From: CAWBRT01 sp963791145
GTDB lineage: Bacteria > Acidobacteriota > Terriglobia > Terriglobales > Acidobacteriaceae
DNA length: 64,000 nucleotides
Direction: 5' to 3'
Assembly (NCBI GenBank): GCA_963791145.1
Contig: CAWBRT010000017.1
Coordinates: 62,001-126,000, forward strand
Shown: positions 17,245 to 26,469 of the stretch, in pieces
Layout: each line of letters begins with the position of its first letter
Numbering within the stretch: position 1 is the first letter of the stretch
Made by a program: the position numbers and the translations under genes
The notes under the pieces: model-generated
Database searches by the model: none
Seen by the model: the letters and a program-made list of their open reading frames with translations, nothing else
What the model was told of the DNA's origin: nothing

Positions 17245-19653
17245 ATGACACGCCTGAAGTGCGCAGGAATGCTAGCGCTGCTGGCGATCGTGGCAACCGT
17301 TGCTTTCGCGGCAGATTCAGCCAAGTCGCTGTATAAGAAAGGCGAGGATGCCGAGGTTCGGCAGAACTTCGAAGCCGCCTACAATTTCTACAAGCAGGCC
17401 TACGACCTGAAGCCGCGCGAAATGGGTTACCGGCTGGCCATGCAGCGGACCAGGTTCCTGGCCGCGGCGGCGCACGTTCACCGCGGACAGCAACTGCGTG
17501 AGGAAGGCAACATGGTGGACGCGCTGGCCGAATTCCAGGCGGCCAAGCGCATCGATCCCGCCAGCACGATCGCCGACCAGGAAATACGGCGCACCAACGA
17601 AGCCATCGAGCGGCAGAAGCGCTCGCCGGGCCAGCCGCCTCCGGCACCCTCGGCCTTGAGTCCCCAAGCCCAGCAAGCCGGGGGACCGGTGGAGCTGGAG
17701 GCTATCTCCAACGTGCCGATCACCCTGAAGCTGAGCGCGGATACCAAGGTGATCTATGAGACGATCGGCAAGCTGGCCGGTATCAACGTGCTGTTCGACC
17801 CCGACTACACTTCCCGCAACATCCGCATCGAGCTGAACAACGTCAGCCTCTATGACGCGCTGCGGATTACCGCGCTGGAGTCGAAGACCTTCTGGCGGCC
17901 GGTCACGCCCAACACCATCTTCATCGCCGCCGACACCAAGAACAAGCGCAGCGAAATCGAGCAGCAGGTAGTGCGCACCTTCTACCTGGCGAACTGGAGC
18001 ACGCCCACCGACATCCAGGATGCGACCAACACCCTGCGCACCCTGCTGGAGCTGCCGCGCGTGCAGCAACTGCAGAGTTCGGGAGCCATCGTGGTGCGCG
18101 GCACCCCCGACCAGATCGTGCTGGCGGAGAAGATCCTGAACGACATCGATAAGGCTAAGCCCGAGGTCGTGGTCGAAGCCGCCATCATGCAGGTTTCCCG
18201 CGACAAGTTGCGGCAGATGGGACTCCAGATGCCGTTCCAGGGGGGAACGACTAATCCCACGATCACTTTTCAGAGCACCAATCCACTGACCACAAGCACC
18301 TCTTCGACCAGTACATCAACGACCACGGCCAGCACCACCAGCAACAACGGACTGACTCTGAATGACCTGGCGAACCTGACGGCGCGGAATTTCGCCGTCA
18401 GCATCCCCTCAAGCGCCGCGCAATTCCTGTTGAACGACAGCAAGACCAAGGTCATCCAGCAGCCGCAACTGCGCGCGGTCGACGGGCAGAAGTCCACCCT
18501 GAAGATCGGCCAGCGCGTGCCCGTGGCGACCGGCTCGTTCCAGCCGGGCATCGGCGGCGTGGGCATCAACCCGCTGGTCAATACCCAGTTCAACTATATC
18601 GACGTAGGCGTCAACGTCGACATGACGCCGCACATTCACGCCAACCGCGAAGTCAGTATGAAGATCCTGTTCGAGATTTCGTCGGTGGTGAGTTTTCAGA
18701 ACATCGGCGGCATCAACCAGCCGGTCATCGGGCAGGACCGCATCGAGCACGAAATCCGCATTCGCGAGGGAGAGGTGAACCTGATCGGCGGGTTCATGGA
18801 GAACTCGTTCACCAGCTCCGACAGCGGCCTACCCTGGCTCTCGCAGATTCCGATTTTGAAGTATCTCTTTGGCACAAACCAGACCGAGCGCATTCAGAAC
18901 GAAATTGTTTTCATACTAACGCCGCATATCGTGCGCCGCCTCGACGTTACCGACTACAACACGCGCGCCGTCAACATCGGGACCGCCAACGCGATCGAGA
19001 TACGCCGGCTGCCGCCGGTGCCTTCGCCAACGCCCGCCTCCGCGCCACAACCGACTCCAGCCAGACCGGCTCAGCCTGGCGGGGCGGCTGTAGTTCCCCC
19101 GCCACAGCCTTCCTCGCTGTCTCCGACGCCGCCTGCCTCCGTCACGGTACCGCAGACCGGCATTCCGGTCCGTCCACCGGCGGAGCAGGCACGCGCTACT
19201 GTCCCTCCAGCAGTGCAGCAGTTAGGACCCATGGGCGCTGGACCGGTGATCAGCTTCGATCCAGCCATGCTGAGCCAGAAGGCTGGGAGCACCTTCATCG
19301 TCGATCTCAAGCTGACGGGCGCGCAGAACGTGGCATCCGTGCCGGTGCAGGTAATGTTCGATCCCAAGGTCCTGCAGCTGATCAACGTTTCCAACGGCGA
19401 CCTGTTGAGCAAGGACGGGCAGGCAGTGGCCCTGGTGCACCGCGAAGATACGGTCGCCGGAACCATCCAGATGACTGCTTCGCGCCCGCCCTCGACACCG
19501 GGAGTGTCGGGCAACGGCACGGTATTTACCTTGACGTTCCTGGCCAAGAGCCCGGGGCAGTGCACCCTCAGCGTGAACCGCGCGGTGTTGCGTGATCCCA
19601 CCATGGCGGCGACCAACGCTACCGGTTCGCAGGCCGTGGTCAGCGTGAAGTAA
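17245..19653 (+). CDS. Secretin with N-terminal TPR-like and C-terminal cohesin-like domains
   Basis: Outer-membrane channel subunit of a type II secretion or type IV pilus-like system, 802 residues from ATG 17245, chosen because AAGGAG lies 5 bases upstream. Order: signal peptide (about 1-24); TPR-like helical region (about 25-120); proline linker; secretin N-domain (VIYETIGKLAGINVLFDPDY); secretin core ending NEIVFILTPHIVRR (around 560); a long Pro-rich linker; and a C-terminal beta domain (about 680-802; FDPKVLQLINVSNG, TLTFLAKSPGQ) resembling cohesin. A Ser/Thr-rich insert (STSSTSTSTTTASTTS) interrupts the core. Two pseudopilin genes follow, which supports a secretion or pilus role. Confidence 0.88.
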   Translation: MTRLKCAGMLALLAIVATVAFAADSAKSLYKKGEDAEVRQNFEAAYNFYKQAYDLKPREMGYRLAMQRTRFLAAAAHVHRGQQLREEGNMVDALAEFQAAKRIDPASTIADQEIRRTNEAIERQKRSPGQPPPAPSALSPQAQQAGGPVELEAISNVPITLKLSADTKVIYETIGKLAGINVLFDPDYTSRNIRIELNNVSLYDALRITALESKTFWRPVTPNTIFIAADTKNKRSEIEQQVVRTFYLANWSTPTDIQDATNTLRTLLELPRVQQLQSSGAIVVRGTPDQIVLAEKILNDIDKAKPEVVVEAAIMQVSRDKLRQMGLQMPFQGGTTNPTITFQSTNPLTTSTSSTSTSTTTASTTSNNGLTLNDLANLTARNFAVSIPSSAAQFLLNDSKTKVIQQPQLRAVDGQKSTLKIGQRVPVATGSFQPGIGGVGINPLVNTQFNYIDVGVNVDMTPHIHANREVSMKILFEISSVVSFQNIGGINQPVIGQDRIEHEIRIREGEVNLIGGFMENSFTSSDSGLPWLSQIPILKYLFGTNQTERIQNEIVFILTPHIVRRLDVTDYNTRAVNIGTANAIEIRRLPPVPSPTPASAPQPTPARPAQPGGAAVVPPPQPSSLSPTPPASVTVPQTGIPVRPPAEQARATVPPAVQQLGPMGAGPVISFDPAMLSQKAGSTFIVDLKLTGAQNVASVPVQVMFDPKVLQLINVSNGDLLSKDGQAVALVHREDTVAGTIQMTASRPPSTPGVSGNGTVFTLTFLAKSPGQCTLSVNRAVLRDPTMAATNATGSQAVVSVK

Positions 19654-19676
19654 GAGGCTGCCGGCGGGAACCTGAG

Positions 19677-20252
19677 TTGATAAACCGCTACAATAGCGTG
19701 GTGCGAGTATTTACAAAAGCCGAAGGGAGTTCTCCCAGCCCGCGTGCCGTCCCAGGCACCAGCCATGGCCCAGGCAGCCGCTGCCGTCACCCGCTGCAGC
19801 GAGTCTCGCGGGCTGCCCGCGGCGTTACCCTGATCGAGTTGATCGTTGCCATCGCCCTGATCGGGATTCTGACCGGGGCGGCCATTCCCGTCGTGCGCAC
19901 GGCCATCAAGCGCGAACGGGAACGCGAACTGCGCACCCGCCTGTGGGAGATTCGCGACGCCATCGACCGCTACAAGGACGCTGCCGACCGGGGGGCCTTC
20001 CAAATCAAGCTGGGCAGCGAGGGCTATCCACCCGATTTGGAGTCCCTGGCCAAGGGCATCGATGTCCAGGGAAAGAAGATCCGGTTCCTGCGCAAGATCC
20101 CAATCGATCCCATGACCAAGAGCACGGACTGGGGACTGCGCTCGATGCAGGACAGTCCCGATTCCACCTCCTTCGGCGGGCAAAATGTCTTCGACGTTTA
20201 CACCAAGTCAACCGATACCGCGCTGGACGGTTCTAAGTACCAGGATTGGTGA
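19677..20252 (+). CDS. Type II secretion/pilus pseudopilin 1 (GspG-like)
   Basis: The mature part begins at the prepilin cleavage site: RG then VTLIELIVAIALIGILTGA, followed by a basic helix (IKRERERELRTRLWEIRDAI) and a C-terminal globular region with IPIDPMTKSTDWGL. The glutamate at mature position 5 needed for assembly is present. The leader upstream is unusually long if TTG 19677 is used; GTG 19698 or 19701 are alternatives. No Shine-Dalgarno decides between them. The stop overlaps the next gene's ATG (TGATG). Confidence 0.8.
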   Translation: MINRYNSVVRVFTKAEGSSPSPRAVPGTSHGPGSRCRHPLQRVSRAARGVTLIELIVAIALIGILTGAAIPVVRTAIKRERERELRTRLWEIRDAIDRYKDAADRGAFQIKLGSEGYPPDLESLAKGIDVQGKKIRFLRKIPIDPMTKSTDWGLRSMQDSPDSTSFGGQNVFDVYTKSTDTALDGSKYQDW

Positions 20253-20254
20253 TG

Positions 20255-20681
20255 ATGGCCACGGGCATGGAAAAACCGTTGCAAGTTAAGCCGGACGCGC
20301 TGCCGCGGCTTCACCCTGATCGAGATCATGGTCGTCATCCTGATCATGATCATCCTGATGGGCATCGCCGTGCCGCTCTATCAGCAGTCGATTATCCGGG
20401 CGCGCGAAGCCGTGTTGCGCGAAGACCTGTATACGCTGCGCAACTCCATCGACCAGTACACGCTGGACAAGCAGCGGGCGCCGCAGACCCTGCAGGACCT
20501 GGTGCAGGCCGGCTACATCAAGCTGCTCCCCAGAGATCCCTTCACCGGCTCGAACGATACCTGGACGACCGAGATGGAAGACTCGATGCGCAGCCTCGAC
20601 CAGAACCAGCCCGGCATCGCCGACGTGCACAGCGGCTCGGACAAAACGGGCTCCGACGGAACCGCTTACAACACCTGGTAG
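20255..20681 (+). CDS. Pseudopilin 2 (GspG-like), frameshift near 20272
   Basis: The core frame shows the class III signal RG then FTLIEIMVVILIMIILMGI, then LREDLYTLRNSIDQYTLDK and LLPRDPFTGSNDTW, typical of GspG-type major pseudopilins. The start lies in another frame. ATG 20255 reads MATGMEK and joins the core if one A is removed from the run AAAAA at about 20268-20272, giving MATGMENRCKLSRTRCRG before the signal. It follows pseudopilin 1 directly and ends just before a word-repeat tract. Confidence 0.8.
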
Positions 20682-20718
20682 TTCAGTTCCTGGTTCCCAG
20701 TTCCCTGTTCCCAGTTCT
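20682..20718. repeat. CAGTTCC heptad word repeat (copy 1)
   Basis: Repeats of CAGTTCC-, CAGTTCCC- and CTGTTCCC-like words follow the pseudopilin stop. The complementary words occur at 21388-21420, about 670 bases away, in inverted orientation. Related tracts are at 25578-25605 and 41511-41536. Confidence 0.7.
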
Positions 20719-20880
20719 AAATTTCGACACTGACTACCCCTCCCCCCGGTTTTTCGCATATATGACAAAAATCGAGGTTTAGCGACCCCGACTCCGCGTA
20801 AATATAACAAAACCCAGGAATTACGGGCAAAAATTTGATTTCAAAGAACTTACAGCGCTTCCGAAACAGATGCACCTTGA

Positions 20881-20969
20881 GCGGATTCAAAGTGGGAGTA
20901 CCCTTCGCTATCACCGCCGGGCTGATCGCCCGACTACTGCACGGGGTATACCTTCCGCGAATCCGGTCT
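20881..20969. repeat. Dispersed structured element A, copy 1
   Basis: About 89 bases nearly identical to 55930-56020 (shared core from GGATTCAAAGTGGG to GCGAATCCGGTCT). The left end of this copy is degraded, so only the right terminal arm GAATCCGGTCT is intact. An internal CGGGC-TGAT-CGCCCG hairpin is kept. Confidence 0.75.
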
Positions 20970-21003
20970 TGCTTTCTCGAAGGGTCTGCTTCTACTCGGC
21001 GAC

Positions 21004-21032
21004 AGCAGATCCTTCGGCTCCGCCTCAGGATG
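21004..21032. repeat. GCAGATCCTTCGG/CAGGATG dispersed hairpin
   Basis: A short repeat with GATCCTTCGGC and CCTCAGGATG halves. Related copies are at 7278-7322, 22463-22506 and, partially, near 45558. Confidence 0.6.
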
Positions 21033-21387
21033 GCCCCTGTGGCAGATCAACTGTCTCCTATATCCAGAATGACAGATTCGGCCGGGAAATGTGATGTAGA
21101 TGTGGGGGCGTGCCATCTCCGGGGAAGTGGACGATAAATATCGAAGGCCGAAACATGCCCGACCTCCACGAAAAGAAGGCTGCTATATGGTGCTCCGGCA
21201 AGCGCCGTATGATATGCCAAGTCAGTGGCGGTCGGGTCTAGGCTGAATCGCTGGCTGTTTTTCAATCCGAAATCAATAATCTGAAACTACATGGATTTGC
21301 AGAGTGGAATCAATAAGTTAGGTTGCGCAGGGGCTTGACAAGAAAACCCGCTTTGGGCGCTGCCCGCCGAAGGTGGGGCGCCTCGAA

Positions 21388-21420
21388 GGACTGAGAAGGA
21401 ACTGGGAACTGAGAACTGCC
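21388..21420. repeat. CAGTTCC word repeat, inverted copy
   Basis: Words GGACTGAGAA, GGAACTGGGAACTGAGAACT are the complement of the 20682-20718 tract. They lie just after the stop of the minus-strand oxidoreductase gene. Confidence 0.65.
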
Positions 21421-21424
21421 CTTG

Positions 21425-22147
21425 TCAGTCGTACCGCTCGTAGACGATCTGCTTGCGGTCCCATCCGCAGTCGTTCTGCAGCAGGTCGCGAACAGCCGTA
21501 ACCATGTCGTTAAGCCCGCAGATATAGGCCTGCATATCCTGGCGGTTGCCCACGATCTCCCGCACTCGCTCCTGCACGTAACCGCGCCGGCCAGTCCACT
21601 CTTGCTGAGCGCGGCTGAGGGTGACGACATAATGGAAGTTGGGGTGCGCGGCGGCCAGGCGCTGGAATTCCTCGGCGTAGTAGACGTCCTTTTCGTAGCG
21701 GGTGCCATAGACCAGCCAGAAACAATGGCCGGCGTTGCGCGCCGGATCGGCAAAGAGCCACTGGGCCATGGCGCGGAAGGGAGCGATGCCGGTTCCGGTA
21801 GCAATGAACAGGGCGTCCTGGCGGTGCTCGCGCAGCACGAACAGCCCGTGCGGCCCGTGGCAGTCGACCACCGCGCCTACTTCCAGGTCGCAAAGATGGT
21901 TCGACATGAAGCCGTCCTCAACCCGGTTGAGGCAGACGTCGAAGCAGTTGGCCCGCGGCGCCGAAGCCACCGAGTAGGCGCGGGTGATCAGCTTGCCATC
22001 GGCCCGCGGCGCGCGAATGGAAACGAACTGCCCGGGCTTAAAGTCGAACTGTTCCATCCCGGGAATCTCGAATTCCAGGTGCTTGGTCTGGTCGGAAAGC
22101 TCTACAACCTTCGTCAGCCGGGCTGGATGAATCGGGTGGGTTGGCAT
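21425..22147 (-). CDS. Ferredoxin/flavodoxin-NADP reductase-like flavoprotein
   Basis: A 240-residue FAD/NAD(P)-binding reductase. The FAD domain contains FKPGQFVSIRAP and RAYSVASAP; the nucleotide domain contains ATGTGIAPFRAM, LVYGTRYEKDVYY and YICGLNDMV near the C-terminus. It likely transfers electrons between NAD(P)H and a small iron-sulphur or flavin carrier, but no partner is encoded beside it. It is flanked by repeat-rich intergenic DNA on both sides. The donor specificity cannot be read from the sequence. Confidence 0.85.
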   Translation of the reverse strand: MPTHPIHPARLTKVVELSDQTKHLEFEIPGMEQFDFKPGQFVSIRAPRADGKLITRAYSVASAPRANCFDVCLNRVEDGFMSNHLCDLEVGAVVDCHGPHGLFVLREHRQDALFIATGTGIAPFRAMAQWLFADPARNAGHCFWLVYGTRYEKDVYYAEEFQRLAAAHPNFHYVVTLSRAQQEWTGRRGYVQERVREIVGNRQDMQAYICGLNDMVTAVRDLLQNDCGWDRKQIVYERYD

Positions 22148-22149
22148 CT

Positions 22150-22589
22150 ATTTATTTTAGATTTACGATTTTTGATTTCAGATTGAACAGCCCCAGGGCA
22201 CTCCTATATTGAGTGTATCTTGTTTTTGGCTTGTCATGCTGGAGCGAAGCGAGGCGTCCCGGGAAGACTTACAGGCAAGACGAAGCCGAAGATTTTCTAC
22301 AGAAAAGTCCAGACGGCGCTGGTCCGGGATAGTCGCAGGGATGCTTCGCGTCTCTTTCAGAGCCGCTCAGCATGACATCGAAGTGCCGTGTCTTGCGGCG
22401 AATACATTTATCAAGAACTGCTCTAGATGTTGGTAGCGGAGCGAAGGATATACAAACCAAAAGCAGATCCTTCGGTCGCGCAAATGCAGCGCGACCTCAG
22501 GATGCCACTTCAAGAAGAGCATCCGGCAGACGCGACTTCGAAGATCGCTGCGGGTTCAATCTGAAATCAAAAATCTTAAATTCTTAAAT
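22150..22589. repeat. Nested inverted-repeat region
   Basis: An outer perfect 22-base inverted repeat (22167-22188 and 22554-22575; contains TTTTTGATTTCAGATT) encloses a second pair, GTCATGCTG (22233-22241) with CAGCATGAC (22368-22376), whose arms carry GCGAAGC-type loops. A GCAGATCCTTCGG/CAGGATG hairpin lies at 22463-22506. No coding sequence is evident in these 440 bases. Confidence 0.75.
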
Positions 22590-23972
22590 TCAGAACTTCG
22601 TTACCTCGGTGAAGTTGAAGTCCTTCACCTGCATGGCGGGCACGACCATGTCGAAGGATTCTTCCCCGCTGGCGCGCACGGGAGCGCTCATGGCGGTCAC
22701 GTTCGAGAGCATGTGCAGCAGGCTCTCGTTGAAGCGGAAGTTCAGGATGCCGTGCCGCAGCTTGCCCTCTTCCACCAGAAAGGTGCCGTCGCGGGTCATG
22801 CCGGTCAGGATCTTCTCGTAGGGGTCCACCTCGCGGATGTACCACAGGCGGGTGACATAGACGCCGCGCTCGGTCTCGGCGATCATCTGCGCGAGCGTCT
22901 TGGTTTCCCCCGGCATTTCGAAGACGATGTTCAGCGGCGCTTCGCCCATTTCGTTCGGCAGCGGGAAGCCGTGGCCGGTCGCATGGACGGAGCCAAGCTG
23001 GGCCGCGAATTCCGGCTTGGAAGCGATCTGGCGCGCCGTGGAGCGGGCGTAGACCAGGCTCCTGGCCACGCCGTTCTTCACCAGCTCAATACGCTCGCGG
23101 CGAGCACCTTCGCCATCGAATGCCGGTCCGGATTGCAGCGGGTGGCAGACATCGTCGTGGATCGTGATGTTCTCGCCGAAAATTTTCTGCCCGATGCGGT
23201 TGTTGAGGAACGAGCGCTGGTCCAGCAAGGCGGTGCCGCCGAAATCCCAGAACATGAAGCCGACCAAGTCGAGCACCGCCGCAGGTTCGAGAATGACGGT
23301 GTACTTGCCGGCCGCCAGTTCCTTGGGGTCGGCCGAGCGCTTGGCCTTTTCCGCCGCGCGCTCGGCAAGCGAAGCGGCGTCGATCTGACGCACGTCGGGG
23401 GAATTGCTCTTCTGCCAGCCGGAAGAGTTGGCGGCCAGCATGGTGATGGAAGCTTCGGCGGAGGTTTGCGCGTAGTAACGCTCCAGCCCGGTCGAGTTCA
23501 CGATGGCCTCCATCTGCTCGGAGACGGCGAAGATTCCGGCGGCAGTCAGGCCTTCACGCTTGGCTACCTTCACCATGCCGGAGACGGCTTCCGCCCGCTG
23601 ACGGGCGTCGATGGCGGCGGTCTGCTCGAACAGCCGGCTGGGCGCGGCGGTGCTTCCCGCTTCCTTGGCAGAGGGCACAGGCAGCAACTCGGGATCGGGC
23701 TGCTGCACTTTGGCCAGCGCCTCGGCCTGCTGCACCACACGCCGCAGACTTTCGTCGTCGAAGCGGTTGGTGCTGGCACGCGCCGTTCGCCCGCCGAAGA
23801 CGACGCGGAGCGAGGCCTCGGCGTTCTCTTCGGCCACGTTCTGGGTGATGACGTTGTTGGCGAAGCGCGTCAGGGCGCTGCGCCCGCCGTGGACGATCAA
23901 CTCCAGCTCGTCGGCCGTGGAAAGCTTGCGAATGCGCTCGAAGATTGAGCGGGCTTTATCTTGCGTCAGCAT
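22590..23972 (-). CDS. pmbA: TldE/PmbA family metallopeptidase partner
   Basis: Subunit of the TldD-TldE heterodimer, which trims peptides such as microcin precursors; TldE lacks the zinc motif itself. The 460-residue protein from ATG 23972 (MLTQDKARSIFERI) has the TldD/PmbA N-domain (ANNVITQNVAEENAEASLR) and C-domain (KYTVILEPAAVLDLVGF, GQKIFGENITIHDD, SVHATGHGFPLP, GGRSALTRF at the front). A longer start at 24002 would place the initiator in the upstream repeat. It follows tldD on the same strand, separated by a word-repeat tract. Confidence 0.93.
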   Translation of the reverse strand: MLTQDKARSIFERIRKLSTADELELIVHGGRSALTRFANNVITQNVAEENAEASLRVVFGGRTARASTNRFDDESLRRVVQQAEALAKVQQPDPELLPVPSAKEAGSTAAPSRLFEQTAAIDARQRAEAVSGMVKVAKREGLTAAGIFAVSEQMEAIVNSTGLERYYAQTSAEASITMLAANSSGWQKSNSPDVRQIDAASLAERAAEKAKRSADPKELAAGKYTVILEPAAVLDLVGFMFWDFGGTALLDQRSFLNNRIGQKIFGENITIHDDVCHPLQSGPAFDGEGARRERIELVKNGVARSLVYARSTARQIASKPEFAAQLGSVHATGHGFPLPNEMGEAPLNIVFEMPGETKTLAQMIAETERGVYVTRLWYIREVDPYEKILTGMTRDGTFLVEEGKLRHGILNFRFNESLLHMLSNVTAMSAPVRASGEESFDMVVPAMQVKDFNFTEVTKF

Positions 23973-23993
23973 TGTTTCACTCAGTGAGACAGA

Positions 23994-24074
23994 AGGTTTC
24001 AAGGTTTCAAGGTTTCAAGGTTGCAAAGACCTGTTAGACACCCTGAAACTTTGAAACCTTGAAACTCTGAAACT
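23994..24074. repeat. GGTTTCAA octad word repeat with inverted arm
   Basis: The left arm is AGGTTTCAAGGTTTCAAGG and the right arm (24044-24073) is CTGAAACTTTGAAACCTTGA and similar. It separates tldD from pmbA. The same word family recurs at 49586-49770. Confidence 0.8.
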
Positions 24075-24080
24075 TAGTAT

Positions 24081-25547
24081 TCACTGTCCTCTATAGGCCG
24101 AGCCCACCTGCACGTCGCGGAAGCGCGCCGGCGAAGCGCCGTGTCCGGTTCCCATGGTCTGCATGGGCTGGCCCTTGCCGCAGTTGGGCGTGCCCCACAG
24201 GGTCCACTGGTCGCGCGAGCAGAGCGCTTCCAGCGAGTTCCAGAAATCGGTGGTGATACCCGAGTACGACGGGTTCTTGATCATGCGCCCGAGCTTGCCG
24301 CCCTTGATCTCCCATCCGATCTCGCAGCCGAACTGGAAGTTGTAACGCTTGTCGTCGATCGACCAGGAGCGGTTCGTCTGCATGAAGATGCCGTTGTCGG
24401 TCTGGGAGATCAACTGCTCGAGAGTCAGCGGCCGCTCGGCAGGAAGCAGGCTGATGTTGGTCATGCGCACGATGGGCACGCGGTTCCAGTGCTCGGCCCG
24501 CATGTTGCCGCCGCTGCGGGCGCGGCCGATCACCGCCGCCGTATCGCGTCCGGAGAGATAGCCGGTGAACTGGCCCTTCTGGATGATGGGCACGCACTGT
24601 GCCGCGACGCCTTCGTCATCGTAGGCGAAGGTTCCCAGGCCCGGGCCGTGGGCTTCGGTAGCATCGGCTACTACGTTGACCAGTTCGCTGCCGTAACGCA
24701 GCCGGTTCAGCTTGTCGAGGGTGAGGAACGAGGTACCGGCGAAGTTGGCCTCCATGCCAAGCACCCGGTCGAGCTCAATGGGGTGGCCGACGGATTCGTG
24801 GATCTGCAGGCCGAGCTGGGAGGAGTCCAGCACCACAGCCATGCGTCCCTGCGGGCAGCGGTCCGCCTTGTGCAGCGCCACGCATTCTTCGGCGATGCGG
24901 CGCGCGTTTTCCAGCAGCTTCAGCTCGTCGATCAACTCATAGCCTTTGTTCTGCCACTGCCCGCCGAAGGAATTGGGATAAGAGCGCTTCTGGATCTCGG
25001 AGCCGGCAAACGAGTAAGCAGCATAGCCCGCGCCGGTAGTGACGCGCGTCTGATGGATGTCGGCGCCTTCGCTGTTGTAGAACCACTGCTCGTGACGGCG
25101 GAAGTTGAGGTTGGTCTCGGCCAGGGTTACGCCTTCGACGGCGCGCAGGGCGGTGTCGATCGACATCAGCAGCGCCAGATTGTCGTCGATCGAGGTGCTG
25201 AAGGGATCGATGCGGCAGGGTGAACTCCAGTCGGCCTTCGCCGCCGGCTCGGGAACGAGCTCGACCGGGCGCTCCTTGACCAGGGCCGAAGCCTTGGCGA
25301 TGGCTACCGCTTCGGCGGCACAGCGCTCGACGGATTCCCGCGTCAGATTCTCCGTGGCGGCGAATCCCCAGGCGCCGTCGGCAATTACGCGAATGCCGGC
25401 ACCCAGAGACTCGAAGCTGGAGGCGATGCCGATCTTTCCGTTCTTGGTCGCCAGCGCCCGGTCGCGCTCATGGACGACGCGCGCCTCGGCATAGGTGGCG
25501 CCACGCACCTTGGCCGTACCCAGGGCCCACTCGGCAATGTTCTTCAT
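24081..25547 (-). CDS. tldD: TldD family metallopeptidase
   Basis: Catalytic partner of PmbA/TldE. The zinc-binding HExxxH is present in QIHESVGHPIELDR (about residues 255-268), with the partner cysteine region CEIGWEIKGGK near the C-terminus. Other family blocks are SFESLGAGIRV, SSFDxLK-like TSFLTLDKLN and NISLLPAERPLTLEQLI. ATG 25547 is chosen because GAGG lies 6 bases upstream; a GTG two codons earlier is the alternative. With pmbA it forms a complete pair. No obvious peptide substrate gene is adjacent. Confidence 0.94.
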   Translation of the reverse strand: MKNIAEWALGTAKVRGATYAEARVVHERDRALATKNGKIGIASSFESLGAGIRVIADGAWGFAATENLTRESVERCAAEAVAIAKASALVKERPVELVPEPAAKADWSSPCRIDPFSTSIDDNLALLMSIDTALRAVEGVTLAETNLNFRRHEQWFYNSEGADIHQTRVTTGAGYAAYSFAGSEIQKRSYPNSFGGQWQNKGYELIDELKLLENARRIAEECVALHKADRCPQGRMAVVLDSSQLGLQIHESVGHPIELDRVLGMEANFAGTSFLTLDKLNRLRYGSELVNVVADATEAHGPGLGTFAYDDEGVAAQCVPIIQKGQFTGYLSGRDTAAVIGRARSGGNMRAEHWNRVPIVRMTNISLLPAERPLTLEQLISQTDNGIFMQTNRSWSIDDKRYNFQFGCEIGWEIKGGKLGRMIKNPSYSGITTDFWNSLEALCSRDQWTLWGTPNCGKGQPMQTMGTGHGASPARFRDVQVGSAYRGQ

Positions 25548-25577
25548 GCGCACCTCAACAGGAAATCATAACAAGTT

Positions 25578-25605
25578 TCCGGTTCCCTGTTCTCTGTTCC
25601 CAGTT
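25578..25605. repeat. GTTCCCTGTTC word repeat
   Basis: Short tract of TTCCGGTTCCCTGTTCTCTG-like words upstream of tldD, same family as 20682-20718. Confidence 0.5.
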
Positions 25606-25842
25606 ATTCGTTGCGCGCTTGCGGCTGACAGTTGTTTGTCCCGCCGGCAGGACGCTGAAGATGCACCGGAGTTGCCGAGTATTTCGCTTGATTTCGGGGT
25701 TCTGAGTTGGTAAGTGTAGCTGCGGATAAACAACAGGTCTGTTTGCACAGCGGCGGAAGCTTTCGTGATGAAGCTCTGGGTTTTCCACGCCATAAAGGCG
25801 CGGGCTTCCATGGTCGTATTGATACCGCTCAGGAGAGGAACG

Positions 25843-26217
25843 ATGAAACCCTTACGGCTGTTGGTGGTGCTTTCGCTACTTCTGCTTATCGTCTCGACGC
25901 TTGCCTTGGCCGAAAAAGAGCGCGCGTGGGAGAACGCCAAAGTGATTTCCCAGGATCTGCGCACGCATACCGGGGCGGCCTACGGAGGCCCATTCGGGCC
26001 GGGCCCGATGGTCGTGCCGGTGGCTTACACGACCAACATCGTCGTCGTGGAGACGACGGATTACCGCTACACATGGAGCGAGCATAGCAAGAAGAAAGTC
26101 GTGGTTCCGGTCCGCGGCATGATCAGGTTCTACCGCGCCGGCGATTACTTCGTGGTGCTGGATACCAACGGCAAGAAGCATAAGTTCGCGCTGTTGAAAA
26201 CCGTTGCACTGCATTGA
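25843..26217 (+). CDS. Small exported protein of unknown function
   Basis: A 124-residue protein from ATG 25843, which has AGGAGAGG 5 bases upstream; the frame is open further but lacks such a site. A signal peptide (KPLRLLVVLSLLLLIVSTLALA) is followed by a Gly/Pro-rich stretch (GGPFGPGPMVVP) and a compact beta-rich domain (RYTWSEHSKKKVVVPVRG, FYRAGDYFVVLDTNGKKHKF). No family is recognised. A strong terminator follows at 26233, so it is a single-gene unit. Confidence 0.75.
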   Translation: MKPLRLLVVLSLLLLIVSTLALAEKERAWENAKVISQDLRTHTGAAYGGPFGPGPMVVPVAYTTNIVVVETTDYRYTWSEHSKKKVVVPVRGMIRFYRAGDYFVVLDTNGKKHKFALLKTVALH

Positions 26218-26232
26218 TAGGCGAGAATAGGA

Positions 26233-26261
26233 CGGGCGCTCTCGCGAGAGCCCCCTTTTTC
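26233..26261 (+). terminator. Rho-independent terminator
   Basis: GGGCGCTCTC, GCGA-type loop, GAGAGCCCCC, then TTTTT, directly after the small exported protein gene. Confidence 0.85.
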
Positions 26262-26300
26262 GTGGAATCTCCCGCAAAAGCAGTCCCTCAGGGCCTAAGA

Positions 26301-26415
26301 GGCTGCGGAAAAACAGATTTCGGATCGGATGGGACTACAAGATCTTGTTAATTGATCTTATGGTACCCACATCCATAGCGCCTCGCTTGTTGCTTCGGCG
26401 CGTTTTTCCGCAGCC
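26301..26415. repeat. Dispersed structured element B, copy 1
   Basis: A 115-base element with inverted ends GGCTGCGGAAAAA and TTTTTCCGCAGCC. Copy 2 at 32660-32775 is about 85-90% identical by eye, with the 3' half (ATAGCGCCTCGCTTGTTGCT) unchanged. No coding capacity. Confidence 0.85.
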
Positions 26416-26469
26416 TGCTAAAGGCCAGTCATAGGCATCGAATCGGCGCGGCTGAAGCCACGCCCTTTC

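Larger units (their letters stand above)
20719..21387. other. Gene-free region rich in dispersed repeats
   Basis: No convincing gene. It contains one copy of a structured dispersed element (20881-20969) and one GGATCC-type hairpin repeat (21004-21032). The remainder shows no recognisable signal. Confidence 0.5.
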
